Origin: Coriobacteriia bacterium | Lineage (GTDB): Bacteria; Actinomycetota; Coriobacteriia; Anaerosomatales; JAAXUF01 | Assembly: GCA_013334745.1 (NCBI GenBank) | Contig: JAAXWY010000018.1 | Span: 1 to 39,745 of the forward strand | Direction of reading: 5' to 3' | DNA: 39,745 nucleotides | Shown: piece after piece, positions 15,375 to 22,103 of the stretch | Numbering within the stretch: position 1 is the stretch's first letter | Layout: every line of letters starts with the position of its first letter | Position numbers and translations under genes: made by a program | The notes under the pieces: model-generated | Told to the model about the DNA's origin: nothing | Databases searched by the model: none | Seen by the model: the letters and a program-made list of their open reading frames with translations, nothing else

Positions 15375-15502
15375 CTCGGCAGGTCTCCTGACTTCGCGCC
15401 GCATCTTCGCGGTCGCTCACAGTGGCGGGTACCGTCCCGGATTCGCACCGGGTTCCCTATTCTCCCGTCGGCCGCGTGCATGACCGTCGGGCACCGAATG
15501 AC
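15375..15502 (-). promoter_or_regulatory. Cobalamin riboswitch (btuFCD operon)
   Basis: Minus-strand aptamer with the key conserved blocks in order: CGGTGCCCGACGG at the 5' end, GGGAA followed by CCCGGTGCGAATCCGGG, the core CCGCCACTGTGA (about 15417-15429), and the B12 box GTCAGGAGACCTGCC (15379-15393). It binds adenosylcobalamin or a related corrinoid and would turn the transporter off when B12 is abundant. A -10-like TAGACT (15527-15532, minus strand) and a GTTCA/TGAAC palindrome (15507-15520) lie just upstream. Confidence 0.93.
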
Positions 15503-15506
15503 GCCT

Positions 15507-15532
15507 GTTCAGTTGTGAACGGTGCGAGTCTA
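15507..15532 (-). promoter_or_regulatory. Probable promoter of btuFCD with a GTTCA-CAAC-TGAAC dyad
   Basis: TAGACT on the minus strand (15532 to 15527) is placed to start a transcript about 10-20 bases before the riboswitch aptamer. The 5-4-5 palindrome at 15507-15520 overlaps the expected start site and may be an operator. No clear -35. The rest of 15533-15634, between here and the nrdG stop, is GC-rich with no recognised feature. Confidence 0.35.
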
Positions 15533-15634
15533 GTCGAGTCGAGCGTGCGGGCGCCAGCGTCGCAGGTCATGGCGTCGCGGGCGGGGTCGGGCGCGCCGCA
15601 AGCGGCGGACGGGCGGCGCTCGGTGCGCGGTGCG

Positions 15635-16345
15635 CTACTCGCGGATCTCGACGGCGAGCGGGCCGCTCGCGAGTGCCTCGGGCAGGACGAATCGCTCCCG
15701 CGGGGCCGCGAGCAGCGCCTCGTCGTCGCAGCCCTGCGGCCTGAACGGCTGCAGCACCCAGCTTGCTGCGCCACACGCGGTGAGCTCTTCAGCCATCCGA
15801 ACCAGAGCCGCGTCGTCGAGCAGCACGGAGTGCACCGTCGTGCGCACCTCGAATGGCACGCCGCTGGCGATGAGCGCCTCGAAGCTTTCGCGGGCGGACT
15901 CGCCGCTGCCTGCCACCCCGGTGACGCGTTCGTAGTCGGCGAAGGGAGCCTTGAAGTCGAAGCCGACCCAGTCCACCAGCGGAAGCACCTCGCGCATGCG
16001 CTCCGGCAACGGCCCGCCCGTGTGAAGTCCCACGCGGAAGCCGAGTTCGCGCACTTCGCTCATCGCACCAGCGAGCGCGCTCTGGGCGAGCGGCTCGCCG
16101 CCCGTGAACACGACGCCATCAAGCAGGCCGACGCGCCCCCGCAGCAGTAGGAGCACGTCGTCCCAGGTGAAGCCATCCCCCTCCGCAACGGCGGCAGTGC
16201 CGCCGCCGCGAAGGTGGGAGTTGTGGCAGTACGGGCAGAGCCACGGGCAGCCGCGCGTGAACACGGTGGCCACAAGCTCGCCGGGCCAGTCGACGCTCGA
16301 GAGCGGCGACAGTCCCCCGACCCGCAGATCAGTTGAGCTCGGCAC
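15635..16345 (-). CDS. nrdG: Anaerobic ribonucleotide reductase-activating radical SAM protein
   Basis: 236-residue activase that uses S-adenosylmethionine and a [4Fe-4S] cluster to form the glycyl radical of class III ribonucleotide reductase. The cluster cysteines are C33-x3-C37-x2-C40 in TRGCPWLCPYCHN, followed by the SAM motif VVFTGGEPLAQ and the strand VDWVGFDFKAPF. The N-terminal GGLSPLSSVDWPGELVATVF is typical of the NrdG-like activases of anaerobes. GTG 16345 is the chosen start: it precedes the conserved region and overlaps the radical-peptide gene by 17 bp. Last gene of the nrd operon. Confidence 0.9.
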   Translation of the reverse strand: MPSSTDLRVGGLSPLSSVDWPGELVATVFTRGCPWLCPYCHNSHLRGGGTAAVAEGDGFTWDDVLLLLRGRVGLLDGVVFTGGEPLAQSALAGAMSEVRELGFRVGLHTGGPLPERMREVLPLVDWVGFDFKAPFADYERVTGVAGSGESARESFEALIASGVPFEVRTTVHSVLLDDAALVRMAEELTACGAASWVLQPFRPQGCDDEALLAAPRERFVLPEALASGPLAVEIRE

Positions 16346-16517
16346 GGTCCTCGGTGAAGCAGACGCGCTCGGCGAACTCGCCCTTCTTGCCGGCGTTGAA
16401 GGACTGGACCGGGCGGTGGTAGCCCATGACGCGGGTCCACACCTCACACGGCTGACGCTCCTCATCGGCGAGGACGGGCTGGGTCATAAGCTCCGGAGCA
16501 GTGGTGTCATCGTTCAT
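16329..16517 (-). CDS. Separate glycyl-radical domain of class III ribonucleotide reductase
   Basis: 62 residues. The C-terminal half, CEVWTRVMGYHRPVQSFNAG then KKGEF..RVCF, matches the extreme C-terminus of NrdD proteins (Pfam NRDD type), in which the Gly of R-V-x-G-Y carries the radical; here that is Gly32. The N-terminal 22 residues (MNDDTTAPELMTQPVLADEE) are an acidic linker of its own. It has a ribosome site (GGAAGGGG about eight bases before ATG 16517), starts 20 bp after the nrdD stop and is in another frame. The nrdD product ends after its zinc site without this domain, so the two chains probably assemble. It is comparable in concept to the spare-part protein YfiD/GrcA of pyruvate formate-lyase. 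Confidence 0.85.
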   Translation of the reverse strand: MNDDTTAPELMTQPVLADEERQPCEVWTRVMGYHRPVQSFNAGKKGEFAERVCFTEDRAELN

Positions 16518-16537
16518 CGGATGTCCCCTTCCTTTCA

Positions 16538-18562
16538 CTAACAGCAGGTTGTCGCTTCGAGGCGCTTGCGGTCGAGCAGCTCCTCGTCGCACTTCGGGCA
16601 GTACTCGTGCTCGCCCTCGAGGTACCCATGGACCGGGCAGACCGAGAACGTGGGCGTGATGGTGATGTAGGGCAGGCGGAAGTTCTCAAGTGAGCGCTTC
16701 ACGAGCTTCTTGCAGGCGTCCGCCGATGAGACGCGCTCGCCCATGTAGAGGTGCAGCACGGTGCCGCCGGTGTACTTGCGCTGCAGTTCCTCTTGGCGGG
16801 TGAGGGCCTCGAACGGGTCGTCGGTGAAGCCGGCGGGCAGTTGCGAGGAGTTGGTGTAGTACGGGTTGTCCTCGGTACCGGCCTGGATGATGTCGGGGTA
16901 GCGCTTGCGGTCTTCGCGCGCGAAGCGGTAGGTCGTCCCCTCGGCCGGCGTGGCCTCGAGGTTGTAAAGATGCCCGGTCTCCTCCTGGAAGCGCACGATC
17001 TGCTCGCGCACGTGGTCGAGGAAGCGGATGGCAAGCGCGTGCCCTTCCGGCGTGGTGATGTCGTGCGCATCACCTGTGAAGTTGCGGACCATCTCGTTGA
17101 TACCGTTGACGCCGATCGTCGAGAAGTGGTTGCGCAAGGTGCCGAGGTAGCGCTTGGTGTACGGGAAGAGCCCGTTGTCGATGTGGTGCTGGATGACCTT
17201 GCGCTTGAGCTCGAGTGAGGTGCGCGAAAGCTCGAGCAGCGTGTCGAGCGCGGCGTACAGCGCGGTCTCGTTGCCGGCGTACAGGTGGCCGAGGCGTGCG
17301 CAGTTGACGGTCACGACGCCGAGCGAGCCAGTCTGCTCGGCGGAACCGAAGAGGCCGTTGCCGCGCTTGAGCAGCTCGGTGAGATCGAGCTGCAGGCGGC
17401 AGCACATCGAGCGGACCATGTTTGGCTTGAGCTCGGAGTTGAGGAAGTTCTGGAAGTAGGGCAGGCCGTACTTCGCCGTCATCTCGAACAGAAGCGTGGC
17501 GTTCTCGGACTCCCAGGGGAACTCGGGCGTGATGTTGTAGGTGGGAATCGGGAAGGTGAAGACGCGTCCGAGCGCATCGCCCTCTGTCATGACCTCGATG
17601 TAGGCGCGGTTAATCATGTCCATCTCGGCCTGCAGCTCGCCGTAGGTGAACTCCTGCGTCACGCCGCCGATGACCGGGTACTCACCCGCGAGGTCCTCGG
17701 GGCACGTCCAGTCGAATGTGAGATTGGTGAACGGCGTCTGGGTGCCCCAACGCGATGGCACGTTGAGGTTGTAGACGAGCTCCTGGATCGACTGGCGCAC
17801 CGAGTCGTAGTCGAGGTTGTCCTTGCGGACGAACGCCGCCATGTAGGTGTCGAAGCTCGAGAACGCCTGCGCGCCCGCCCACTCGTTTTGTAGCGTGCCG
17901 AGGAAGTTCACGATCTGTCCCACGGCGCTCGAGAGGTGCTTGGGGGGGCCGGACTCGACTTTGCCCGGCACGCCGTTGAGGCCCTCGGTGAGGAGCGTGC
18001 GAAGCGACCAGCCGGCGCAGTAGCCAGCGAGCATATCGAGGTCGTGGATGTGGACGTCACCGTCGCGGTGCGCCGCGCCGACCTCCCGCGGATAGACGTG
18101 GGAGAGCCAGTAGTTGGCGACGACCTTGCCTGAGACGTTGAGGATGAGCCCGCCAAGCGAGTAGCCCTGATTGGCGTTGGCGTTGACGCGCCAGTCTGCG
18201 CGCGACAGGTACTCGTTCATCGAGCTTTCGACCTCGACGACGGTGCGCTTGTCTTCGCGAAGGCGTGCGCGCTGCTCGCGGTAGACGATGTAGGCACGGG
18301 CCGTCGCGAAGTGGTTGGCGCTGATGAGTACCTGCTCGACGACGTCTTGAATCTGCTCGATGTGCGGAGGCGCATCGACGAATCGGTGCGCGAGCACCTT
18401 GAACGCCTGCTTGGCGAGCAGATCGGCCTCTTCGCCGTCGAACTCGTTGGTCGCCTTGCCCGCGCGCTCGATAGCCGAGCGGATCTTCTCCAGCTCAAAC
18501 GGCGCGAGTTGACCCCCGCGCGTGATAATCCCTGATGGTGCTGAAACGCCCTGCGCCGACAT
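16538..18562 (-). CDS. nrdD: Class III anaerobic ribonucleotide reductase large chain, lacking the glycyl-radical domain
   Basis: 674 residues. An ATP-cone (about residues 10-105, IITRGGQLAPFELEKIRSAI) is followed by the ten-stranded barrel with GYCAGWSLRTLLTEG, MVRSMCCRLQLDL, and SLGVVTVNCARLGHLYAGN, regions that hold active-site cysteines. The C-terminal zinc site is CPVHGYLEGEHEYCPKC. Ordinary NrdD proteins continue into the RVxGY radical segment; here the chain ends EATTCC, and the radical segment is the next gene. Start ATG 18562 has GAGGAGGAGG five bases upstream; the ORF is open further upstream, but that stretch is the riboswitch. It makes deoxynucleotides from NTPs without oxygen. 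The tandem terminal cysteines are odd and could take part in redox turnover. Confidence 0.93.
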   Translation of the reverse strand: MSAQGVSAPSGIITRGGQLAPFELEKIRSAIERAGKATNEFDGEEADLLAKQAFKVLAHRFVDAPPHIEQIQDVVEQVLISANHFATARAYIVYREQRARLREDKRTVVEVESSMNEYLSRADWRVNANANQGYSLGGLILNVSGKVVANYWLSHVYPREVGAAHRDGDVHIHDLDMLAGYCAGWSLRTLLTEGLNGVPGKVESGPPKHLSSAVGQIVNFLGTLQNEWAGAQAFSSFDTYMAAFVRKDNLDYDSVRQSIQELVYNLNVPSRWGTQTPFTNLTFDWTCPEDLAGEYPVIGGVTQEFTYGELQAEMDMINRAYIEVMTEGDALGRVFTFPIPTYNITPEFPWESENATLLFEMTAKYGLPYFQNFLNSELKPNMVRSMCCRLQLDLTELLKRGNGLFGSAEQTGSLGVVTVNCARLGHLYAGNETALYAALDTLLELSRTSLELKRKVIQHHIDNGLFPYTKRYLGTLRNHFSTIGVNGINEMVRNFTGDAHDITTPEGHALAIRFLDHVREQIVRFQEETGHLYNLEATPAEGTTYRFAREDRKRYPDIIQAGTEDNPYYTNSSQLPAGFTDDPFEALTRQEELQRKYTGGTVLHLYMGERVSSADACKKLVKRSLENFRLPYITITPTFSVCPVHGYLEGEHEYCPKCDEELLDRKRLEATTCC

Positions 18563-18669
18563 GCCGTCCTCCTCCTCGCGGTGTGTCATGAGGCGGCCGG
18601 CGCGGGAGACGATTCGAATCCCCTCAAGCGAGCCACCGGGACACCCCGCCCTGGTGATACCACTCCTGT

Positions 18670-18842
18670 GTGACACGGCAGGTCTACTGGCTCGTGAGTC
18701 GACGCCTATTCGTCGGCCTTCCCGGCGTGACAGCGCCAGTGGCATGGTTGACGCATAGGCTCTTCACTTACAGTTGCGGGGACAGCGCCGGCGTTGCAGC
18801 CCGTGCGCACCGGCTTCCCTCTTAGCACCAGATATGGTGGTC
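18670..18842 (-). promoter_or_regulatory. Cobalamin riboswitch (nrdD operon)
   Basis: Minus-strand aptamer: AAGAGGGAAGCCGGTGC, the complementary GCCGGCGC, core CCCCGCAACTGTAAGTG (about 18765-18782), GCCACTGGC, GCCGGGAAGGCC and B12 box GAGCCAGTAGACCTGCC (18677-18693). All main blocks are in the right order. About 110 bp separate it from the nrdD start; I see no terminator with a U-run there, so control may act on ribosome access. Known biology: B12 riboswitches repress B12-independent isozymes when a B12-dependent one is present. Confidence 0.93.
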
Positions 18843-18870
18843 TGGCGAACCGTGGTACAGCATATGGTAT
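18825..18870 (-). promoter_or_regulatory. Two NrdR-box-like palindromes ahead of nrdD
   Basis: Box 1 (18825-18840, minus strand CCACCATATCTGGTGC) and box 2 (18855-18870, ATACCATATGCTGTAC) match the known NrdR box (ACACwATATcTwGTGT) at about 12 and 10 of 16 positions by eye. They are 30 bp apart centre to centre, close to the usual three-turn spacing of tandem NrdR boxes. Box 1 overlaps the 5' edge of the riboswitch, hence the transcription start region. Confidence 0.65.
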
Positions 18871-18937
18871 GCGTTCGACGGCCGAAGTCAATGCCGAAAC
18901 CGCTGGCAATCGCTGGGATTCGGGGAACGGCCGCGGC

Positions 18938-19510
18938 CTAGAAGAGCTGGCCGATGGCCTCGCTCGCGGCGGCAGCGCCATGCTCAGCGAGAAAGTCCTC
19001 TGCGCTCAGATAGATGACCGGAGACAAGGACACGCCGAGCAGCTCGAGCGCGTCGAGAAGCGCGTCGAGCACGATCCGATGATGCGCGAACACACCGATC
19101 ATCTCGGGTTCGAGCCGGTAGCTCCCGGCAGGTCCAAGAGGCATGCGCGCCGCAGGGGTGTGCACGAAGATGCCCTCGCAGGTCTTGCCGCGACCGGCGA
19201 ACTCCAGGCCGAAGACGCCGTGGTTGCTCTCGAAGCGGCGCCGATACGAGTGGCCCGTGTCTTCATAGTCGCCCGCGCGAGCAAGCAGCTCGAGGTCTTC
19301 CCCGGCACGAAACGGTGCCTCAGGCAGCTCGAAGAGCACTTCGCGCAGGTTGGCGAGCATGAGTAGATCGGCGTCGGGAATCACGCCTCTGAGCAGCGAG
19401 AACGAGACGATCGCGTCCACATCGGACTCGGCGGAAAGCAGCGCGGTGACCTGCTCGACATCGGCGGGCGACGAAGCGACCGCGTGCATCGCTCGGCGGG
19501 TGTCAGGCAC
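18938..19510 (-). CDS. Hypothetical protein, 190 residues
   Basis: Soluble acidic protein with GTG start and GAGAGGTGG upstream. No transmembrane segment. Visible features: an N-terminal alpha-helical region (ADVEQVTALLSAESDVDAIVSFSLL), a middle with DYEDTGHSYRRRFESNHGVFGLEFAGRGKTCEGIFVHTP split into beta-like stretches, and a helical C-terminus. I do not recognise the family. A CRP-like palindrome lies 67 bp upstream of the start. It is divergent in function from nrdD but on the same strand, with the nrdD promoter region following its stop. Confidence 0.7.
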   Translation of the reverse strand: MPDTRRAMHAVASSPADVEQVTALLSAESDVDAIVSFSLLRGVIPDADLLMLANLREVLFELPEAPFRAGEDLELLARAGDYEDTGHSYRRRFESNHGVFGLEFAGRGKTCEGIFVHTPAARMPLGPAGSYRLEPEMIGVFAHHRIVLDALLDALELLGVSLSPVIYLSAEDFLAEHGAAAASEAIGQLF

Positions 19511-19576
19511 CGTACCGCCACCTCTCGCTCGGAATCAGGTCATGCCTGACTCATCGGCAGACCGCGCCAGAAGCGG

Positions 19577-19592
19577 AGTGACCCTCGTCACA
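19577..19592. promoter_or_regulatory. CRP/FNR-like palindrome AGTGA-N6-TCACA
   Basis: Nine of ten positions match TGTGA-N6-TCACA. It overlaps the stop of the membrane-protein gene at 19588 and sits upstream of the 190-residue hypothetical gene on the minus strand. See also 21109-21124 and 38694-38709. Confidence 0.4.
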
Positions 19593-20295
19593 CCTCGGGC
19601 GAGTCCCCCACGGAATCGGCGACAGCGGGCTTCTGGGGGCCGACGAACCCGCGCACCAGCCACGCCCCGATGAGCATGACCGCGAACCACGCCGCAACGA
19701 TGCCGAAGAAGGGCCCCTTGATCTCCCATCCCGAGTTCAAGACCGGGCTATCGGGGTGAAGGGCGCGCTTGGCGGGATCGAGGAAGATGTCGGAGAGAAG
19801 AAAGGCTGCGATGACCACAAAGGTCACGTCTGCGATGGCCTTCTGGAAGCGTGTCTCGAGCACGAGCCAGTCGAGCAGCAGCACGATTCCGACGCCGAGC
19901 AGCAGCACGAACTGCGCGGTGAGGCGCGGATCCTGGCGAGCGACGACGAGCGGCGACTGGCTCGAGCCGGTGAAGTCCCAGGCGCTCATCGCCGCGACGA
20001 AGCCCATCACGCTGTTGAGCGCCCAGAGCGGCATGGCCACCGCGCGCAGCCCCACGACCCAGCCGTAGAGCCGATCGTTGCGGCGGATCAGGAAGATCAC
20101 GGCGACGATGCCGAGCAGCAGGAACAGCATCAGGTCCACCCACGTGGACGCCCCGTGGAAGATCGGGAGCTTGACCTTGGAACCCAGGCCGATGACCTCG
20201 GGGAGGTTGAGTACGAGGACGAGAACGACCACGGAGAGCGCAGCCATCGCGCCAAGCGCACCGAAGACGATCTTGCGAGAGGGCTTGTCGGGCAT
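19588..20295 (-). CDS. Polytopic membrane protein of unknown function
   Basis: 235 residues with about six hydrophobic segments: after a basic N-terminus KPSRKIVFGALGAMAALSVVVLVLVLNL, then WVDLMLFLLLGIVAVIFLI, a region around LRAVAMPLWALNSVMGFVAAM, FVLLLGVGIVLLLDWLVL, a segment at VTFVVIAAFLLSDIFL and a last helix FGIVAAWFAVMLIGAWLV. AAGGAG lies upstream of the ATG. No family recognised and no catalytic motif. The predicted topology suggests an inner-membrane sensor or carrier, but this is unsupported. Confidence 0.75.
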   Translation of the reverse strand: MPDKPSRKIVFGALGAMAALSVVVLVLVLNLPEVIGLGSKVKLPIFHGASTWVDLMLFLLLGIVAVIFLIRRNDRLYGWVVGLRAVAMPLWALNSVMGFVAAMSAWDFTGSSQSPLVVARQDPRLTAQFVLLLGVGIVLLLDWLVLETRFQKAIADVTFVVIAAFLLSDIFLDPAKRALHPDSPVLNSGWEIKGPFFGIVAAWFAVMLIGAWLVRGFVGPQKPAVADSVGDSPEV

Positions 20296-20390
20296 GCGAA
20301 CTCCTTGAGGCTACGGTCGATCGGTCACGCCGTAGTCTATCGCACGCGCGTCACGCGTTGGTTCGCCTGCGCGGAATCGTAAGTGCTGCG

Positions 20391-20396
20391 CTAGGA
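20391..20396 (+). promoter_or_regulatory. -10 element of the Lrp-type regulator
   Basis: TAGGAT lies about 54 bases before the TTG start of the Lrp-like gene and would place transcription near 20403. It overlaps the earliest in-frame ATG (20396), which argues against that ATG as the start. Confidence 0.35.
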
Positions 20397-20449
20397 TGGC
20401 AGTCGCATTGCATGGCACCCGCCCTGCGATGCCTGCGAAAGGAGTGACA

Positions 20450-20881
20450 TTGGACGACATCGACCGCAAACTCATTTCCGGGCTGCAAGACGACGCCCGC
20501 TGCAGTTACGCCGAGCTTGGACGCCAGATCGGACTGTCCGCACCGGCGGTCGCCGAGCGGATGCGACGCCTCGAGGCGTCGGGAATCGTCACCGGATATC
20601 ACGCGAGCATCGACCTGAAGAAGGCCGGCTTCGGGATCGTCGCGTTCGTGCGGCTTTCCTCGCCGCCAGACCTAGCGCCCCAACTCGAACGGCTCGCCAC
20701 CGAGACTCCGGAGGTCCTCGAGTTCGACCGGGTGACCGGCACCGAGGGCTACGTCATGAAGCTCGCGGTGACATCCATCGAGCACCTGGAGCGGATCGTG
20801 GTGAAGTTCCTCCCCTACGGGCAGACGACCACGTCAATCGTGCTGTCCTCGCCCGTTACGTGGCGCAAGGTGCCGGTCTGA
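20450..20881 (+). CDS. Lrp/AsnC-family transcriptional regulator
   Basis: 143 residues. N-terminal AsnC-type HTH (about 1-50) with LDDIDRKLISGLQDDARCSYAELGRQIGLSAPAVAERMRRLEASGIV in parts; C-terminal RAM ligand domain (about 62-138) with GFGIVAFVRL, DRVTGTEGYVMKLAV and SIVLSSPV. TTG 20450 is the preferred start because AAAGGAG lies five bases upstream and the HTH begins immediately; ATG 20429 is an alternative. Probably senses an amino acid. It is divergent from the membrane protein at 19588-20295, which it might control. Confidence 0.9.
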   Translation: MDDIDRKLISGLQDDARCSYAELGRQIGLSAPAVAERMRRLEASGIVTGYHASIDLKKAGFGIVAFVRLSSPPDLAPQLERLATETPEVLEFDRVTGTEGYVMKLAVTSIEHLERIVVKFLPYGQTTTSIVLSSPVTWRKVPV

Positions 20882-21142
20882 CGGGAAGCGGCGCGACGCG
20901 CTGGCAGGAGCACAACCACGCTGTCGCAGAAAAGGTCCGGAAATACCGCACCGCCCGTCCGGCAAGGCGTTCGTGCTTGGGGTCACGAGGCCATTTGCTG
21001 CAGGTACGGGCGGCGCTGGGTATGGGGGGTAGCTCGCGCTCTCGCTGGAGCTAGGCGTTATCTTGGCGGAGCTTTCGCCTCAATGCAAGGGGTTTTATCC
21101 ACAATTTCTGTGACCTTCATCACACCCTGTGACCTGCGGTTA
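20882..21142. other. Intergenic gap between convergent genes
   Basis: No convincing gene. It holds an inverted repeat TAGCTC (21030-21035)/GAGCTA (21048-21053), a second stem around GGCGGAGCTTTCGCC followed by GGGGTTTTATCC (21091-21100) that could terminate the Lrp-type gene, and the CRP-like palindrome at 21109-21124. A 64-codon ORF (20860-21054) has no ribosome site and atypical composition. Confidence 0.4.
21109..21124. promoter_or_regulatory. Perfect CRP-type palindrome TGTGA-N6-TCACA
   Basis: TGTGACCTTCATCACA matches the CRP half-sites exactly. TGTGACC is repeated directly at 21128-21134. It lies between two convergent genes, downstream of both, so its target is unclear. Confidence 0.45.
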
Positions 21143-21517
21143 TCAGATCATCTTGCCGACTGTGACTCCGGCCCACGCAGCCACCAGGCCCGCGACGCCG
21201 CTCCCGAACATGTTCGCGAGACCAGCCGTCGCATGCCCGCCCGTTATAAGCTCAAGCGACTCGTACGACAGCGCCGAGAAGGTCGTGAACCCGCCGAGGA
21301 TGCCGGTGACCAGAAACAGCCGCCATGCGGCCCCGGGCTCCATCCCAGCCCAGGGAAGAGCGATCAGCACCCCGATGAGGAATGCGCCGGCAACGTTGAC
21401 CGTCACGGTTTGCCAGGGAAACCCGATCGCCGATCGCCCGGCGAGCGCGACGTTGATGAGATGTCGAAGCGCAGCGCCGATGGCGCCACCGGCCGCAACG
21501 TAGGCGACTTCCTTCAT
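21143..21517 (-). CDS. crcB: CrcB/Fluc-type fluoride channel
   Basis: 124-residue, four-helix membrane protein that exports fluoride as a dual-topology dimer. Motifs: GGAIGAALRHLINVAL in helix 1, FPWQTVTVNVAGAFLIGVL in helix 2, and TGILGGFTTFSALSYE in helix 3, which contains the conserved Phe/Thr/Ser of the pore. Start ATG 21517 has GAGGAG upstream. Only one copy is visible. No fluoride riboswitch consensus was found in the 115 bp before it. Divergent from the next gene. Confidence 0.93.
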   Translation of the reverse strand: MKEVAYVAAGGAIGAALRHLINVALAGRSAIGFPWQTVTVNVAGAFLIGVLIALPWAGMEPGAAWRLFLVTGILGGFTTFSALSYESLELITGGHATAGLANMFGSGVAGLVAAWAGVTVGKMI

Positions 21518-21632
21518 CAAGCGCCATCTCCTCAGCATCGCTCTGGCATCACGCGTGCTCGCACGGCGCCAGTGTACTGTCGCGACGACCGCCGGCGCTA
21601 CAGTCGAGGCGAACCAGGGCGGAGGATGCGAG

Positions 21633-22103
21633 ATGCAGGAGAGCACGCAACACAGCGAGCCGACCCATGAGGCGGCCCATCCGTCAATCGGTCCAGTGTT
21701 GGGCGTACTCGCAGCCGTACTCATCGGCGGCATGTCCATCTGGCATCTTGCCGCCACTTCGGCGCATCGAGCGAGCACACAGACGGGAATCACCGCCCGA
21801 GCCCGATACGAACGGGCCTTCGTCGCATCCGCCCTCGAGCCCTTCGACCCACGCTTCTCGGCTCGTGAAGCGCTCGTGGCGTCGTGGCTTCGTGCCCAGA
21901 CGCTGCTCGCAGCCGGCGACTACAACGCTGCGATGCACACGCTGGAGAGCATCGTCGGCAGGACGCACGCCGAGCCCGACCTGCTCTTGCTCTATCGGGA
22001 GGCGCAGGCCACTCAGACCGCAGAGACGAACCGCAAGGCGCACCTTCAGCACGGCCACGAAGGGCCGGGAGGCACCCTCACGCCGGGCGACATCGAGCGC
22101 TAA
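21633..22103 (+). CDS. Membrane-anchored hypothetical protein with a TPR-like helical domain
   Basis: 156 residues. Polar His/Glu-rich N-terminus, one transmembrane helix (about residues 20-42, SIGPVLGVLAAVLIGGMSIWHL), then helical pairs reminiscent of a TPR (SAREALVASWLRAQTLLAAGDYNAAMHTLESIVGRT, shown in parts: LVASWLRAQTLL, GDYNAAMHTLESI). GGAGG precedes ATG 21633. No family recognised. Its stop TAA overlaps the stop of the convergent DUF4126 gene. Confidence 0.65.
   Translation: MQESTQHSEPTHEAAHPSIGPVLGVLAAVLIGGMSIWHLAATSAHRASTQTGITARARYERAFVASALEPFDPRFSAREALVASWLRAQTLLAAGDYNAAMHTLESIVGRTHAEPDLLLLYREAQATQTAETNRKAHLQHGHEGPGGTLTPGDIER

Noticed and set aside
16500-16545. Frameshift joining nrdD to the glycyl-radical peptide
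   Set aside because: The small gene has its own start, ribosome site and a linker with no counterpart in NrdD, and nrdD ends in an ordinary stop 20 bp earlier. A simple one-base error would not restore the usual junction. Still worth checking in reads.
18563-18745. N-terminal extension of nrdD (about 60 codons)
   Set aside because: This stretch is the riboswitch and its expression platform; the ATG at 18562 has a strong ribosome site and starts just before the ATP-cone.
20860-21054. 64-codon ORF overlapping the end of the Lrp-type gene
   Set aside because: No ribosome site, biased composition, and it lies in a structured gap.
21518-21632. Fluoride riboswitch before crcB
   Set aside because: None of the conserved aptamer blocks could be found in the 115 bp upstream of the start.
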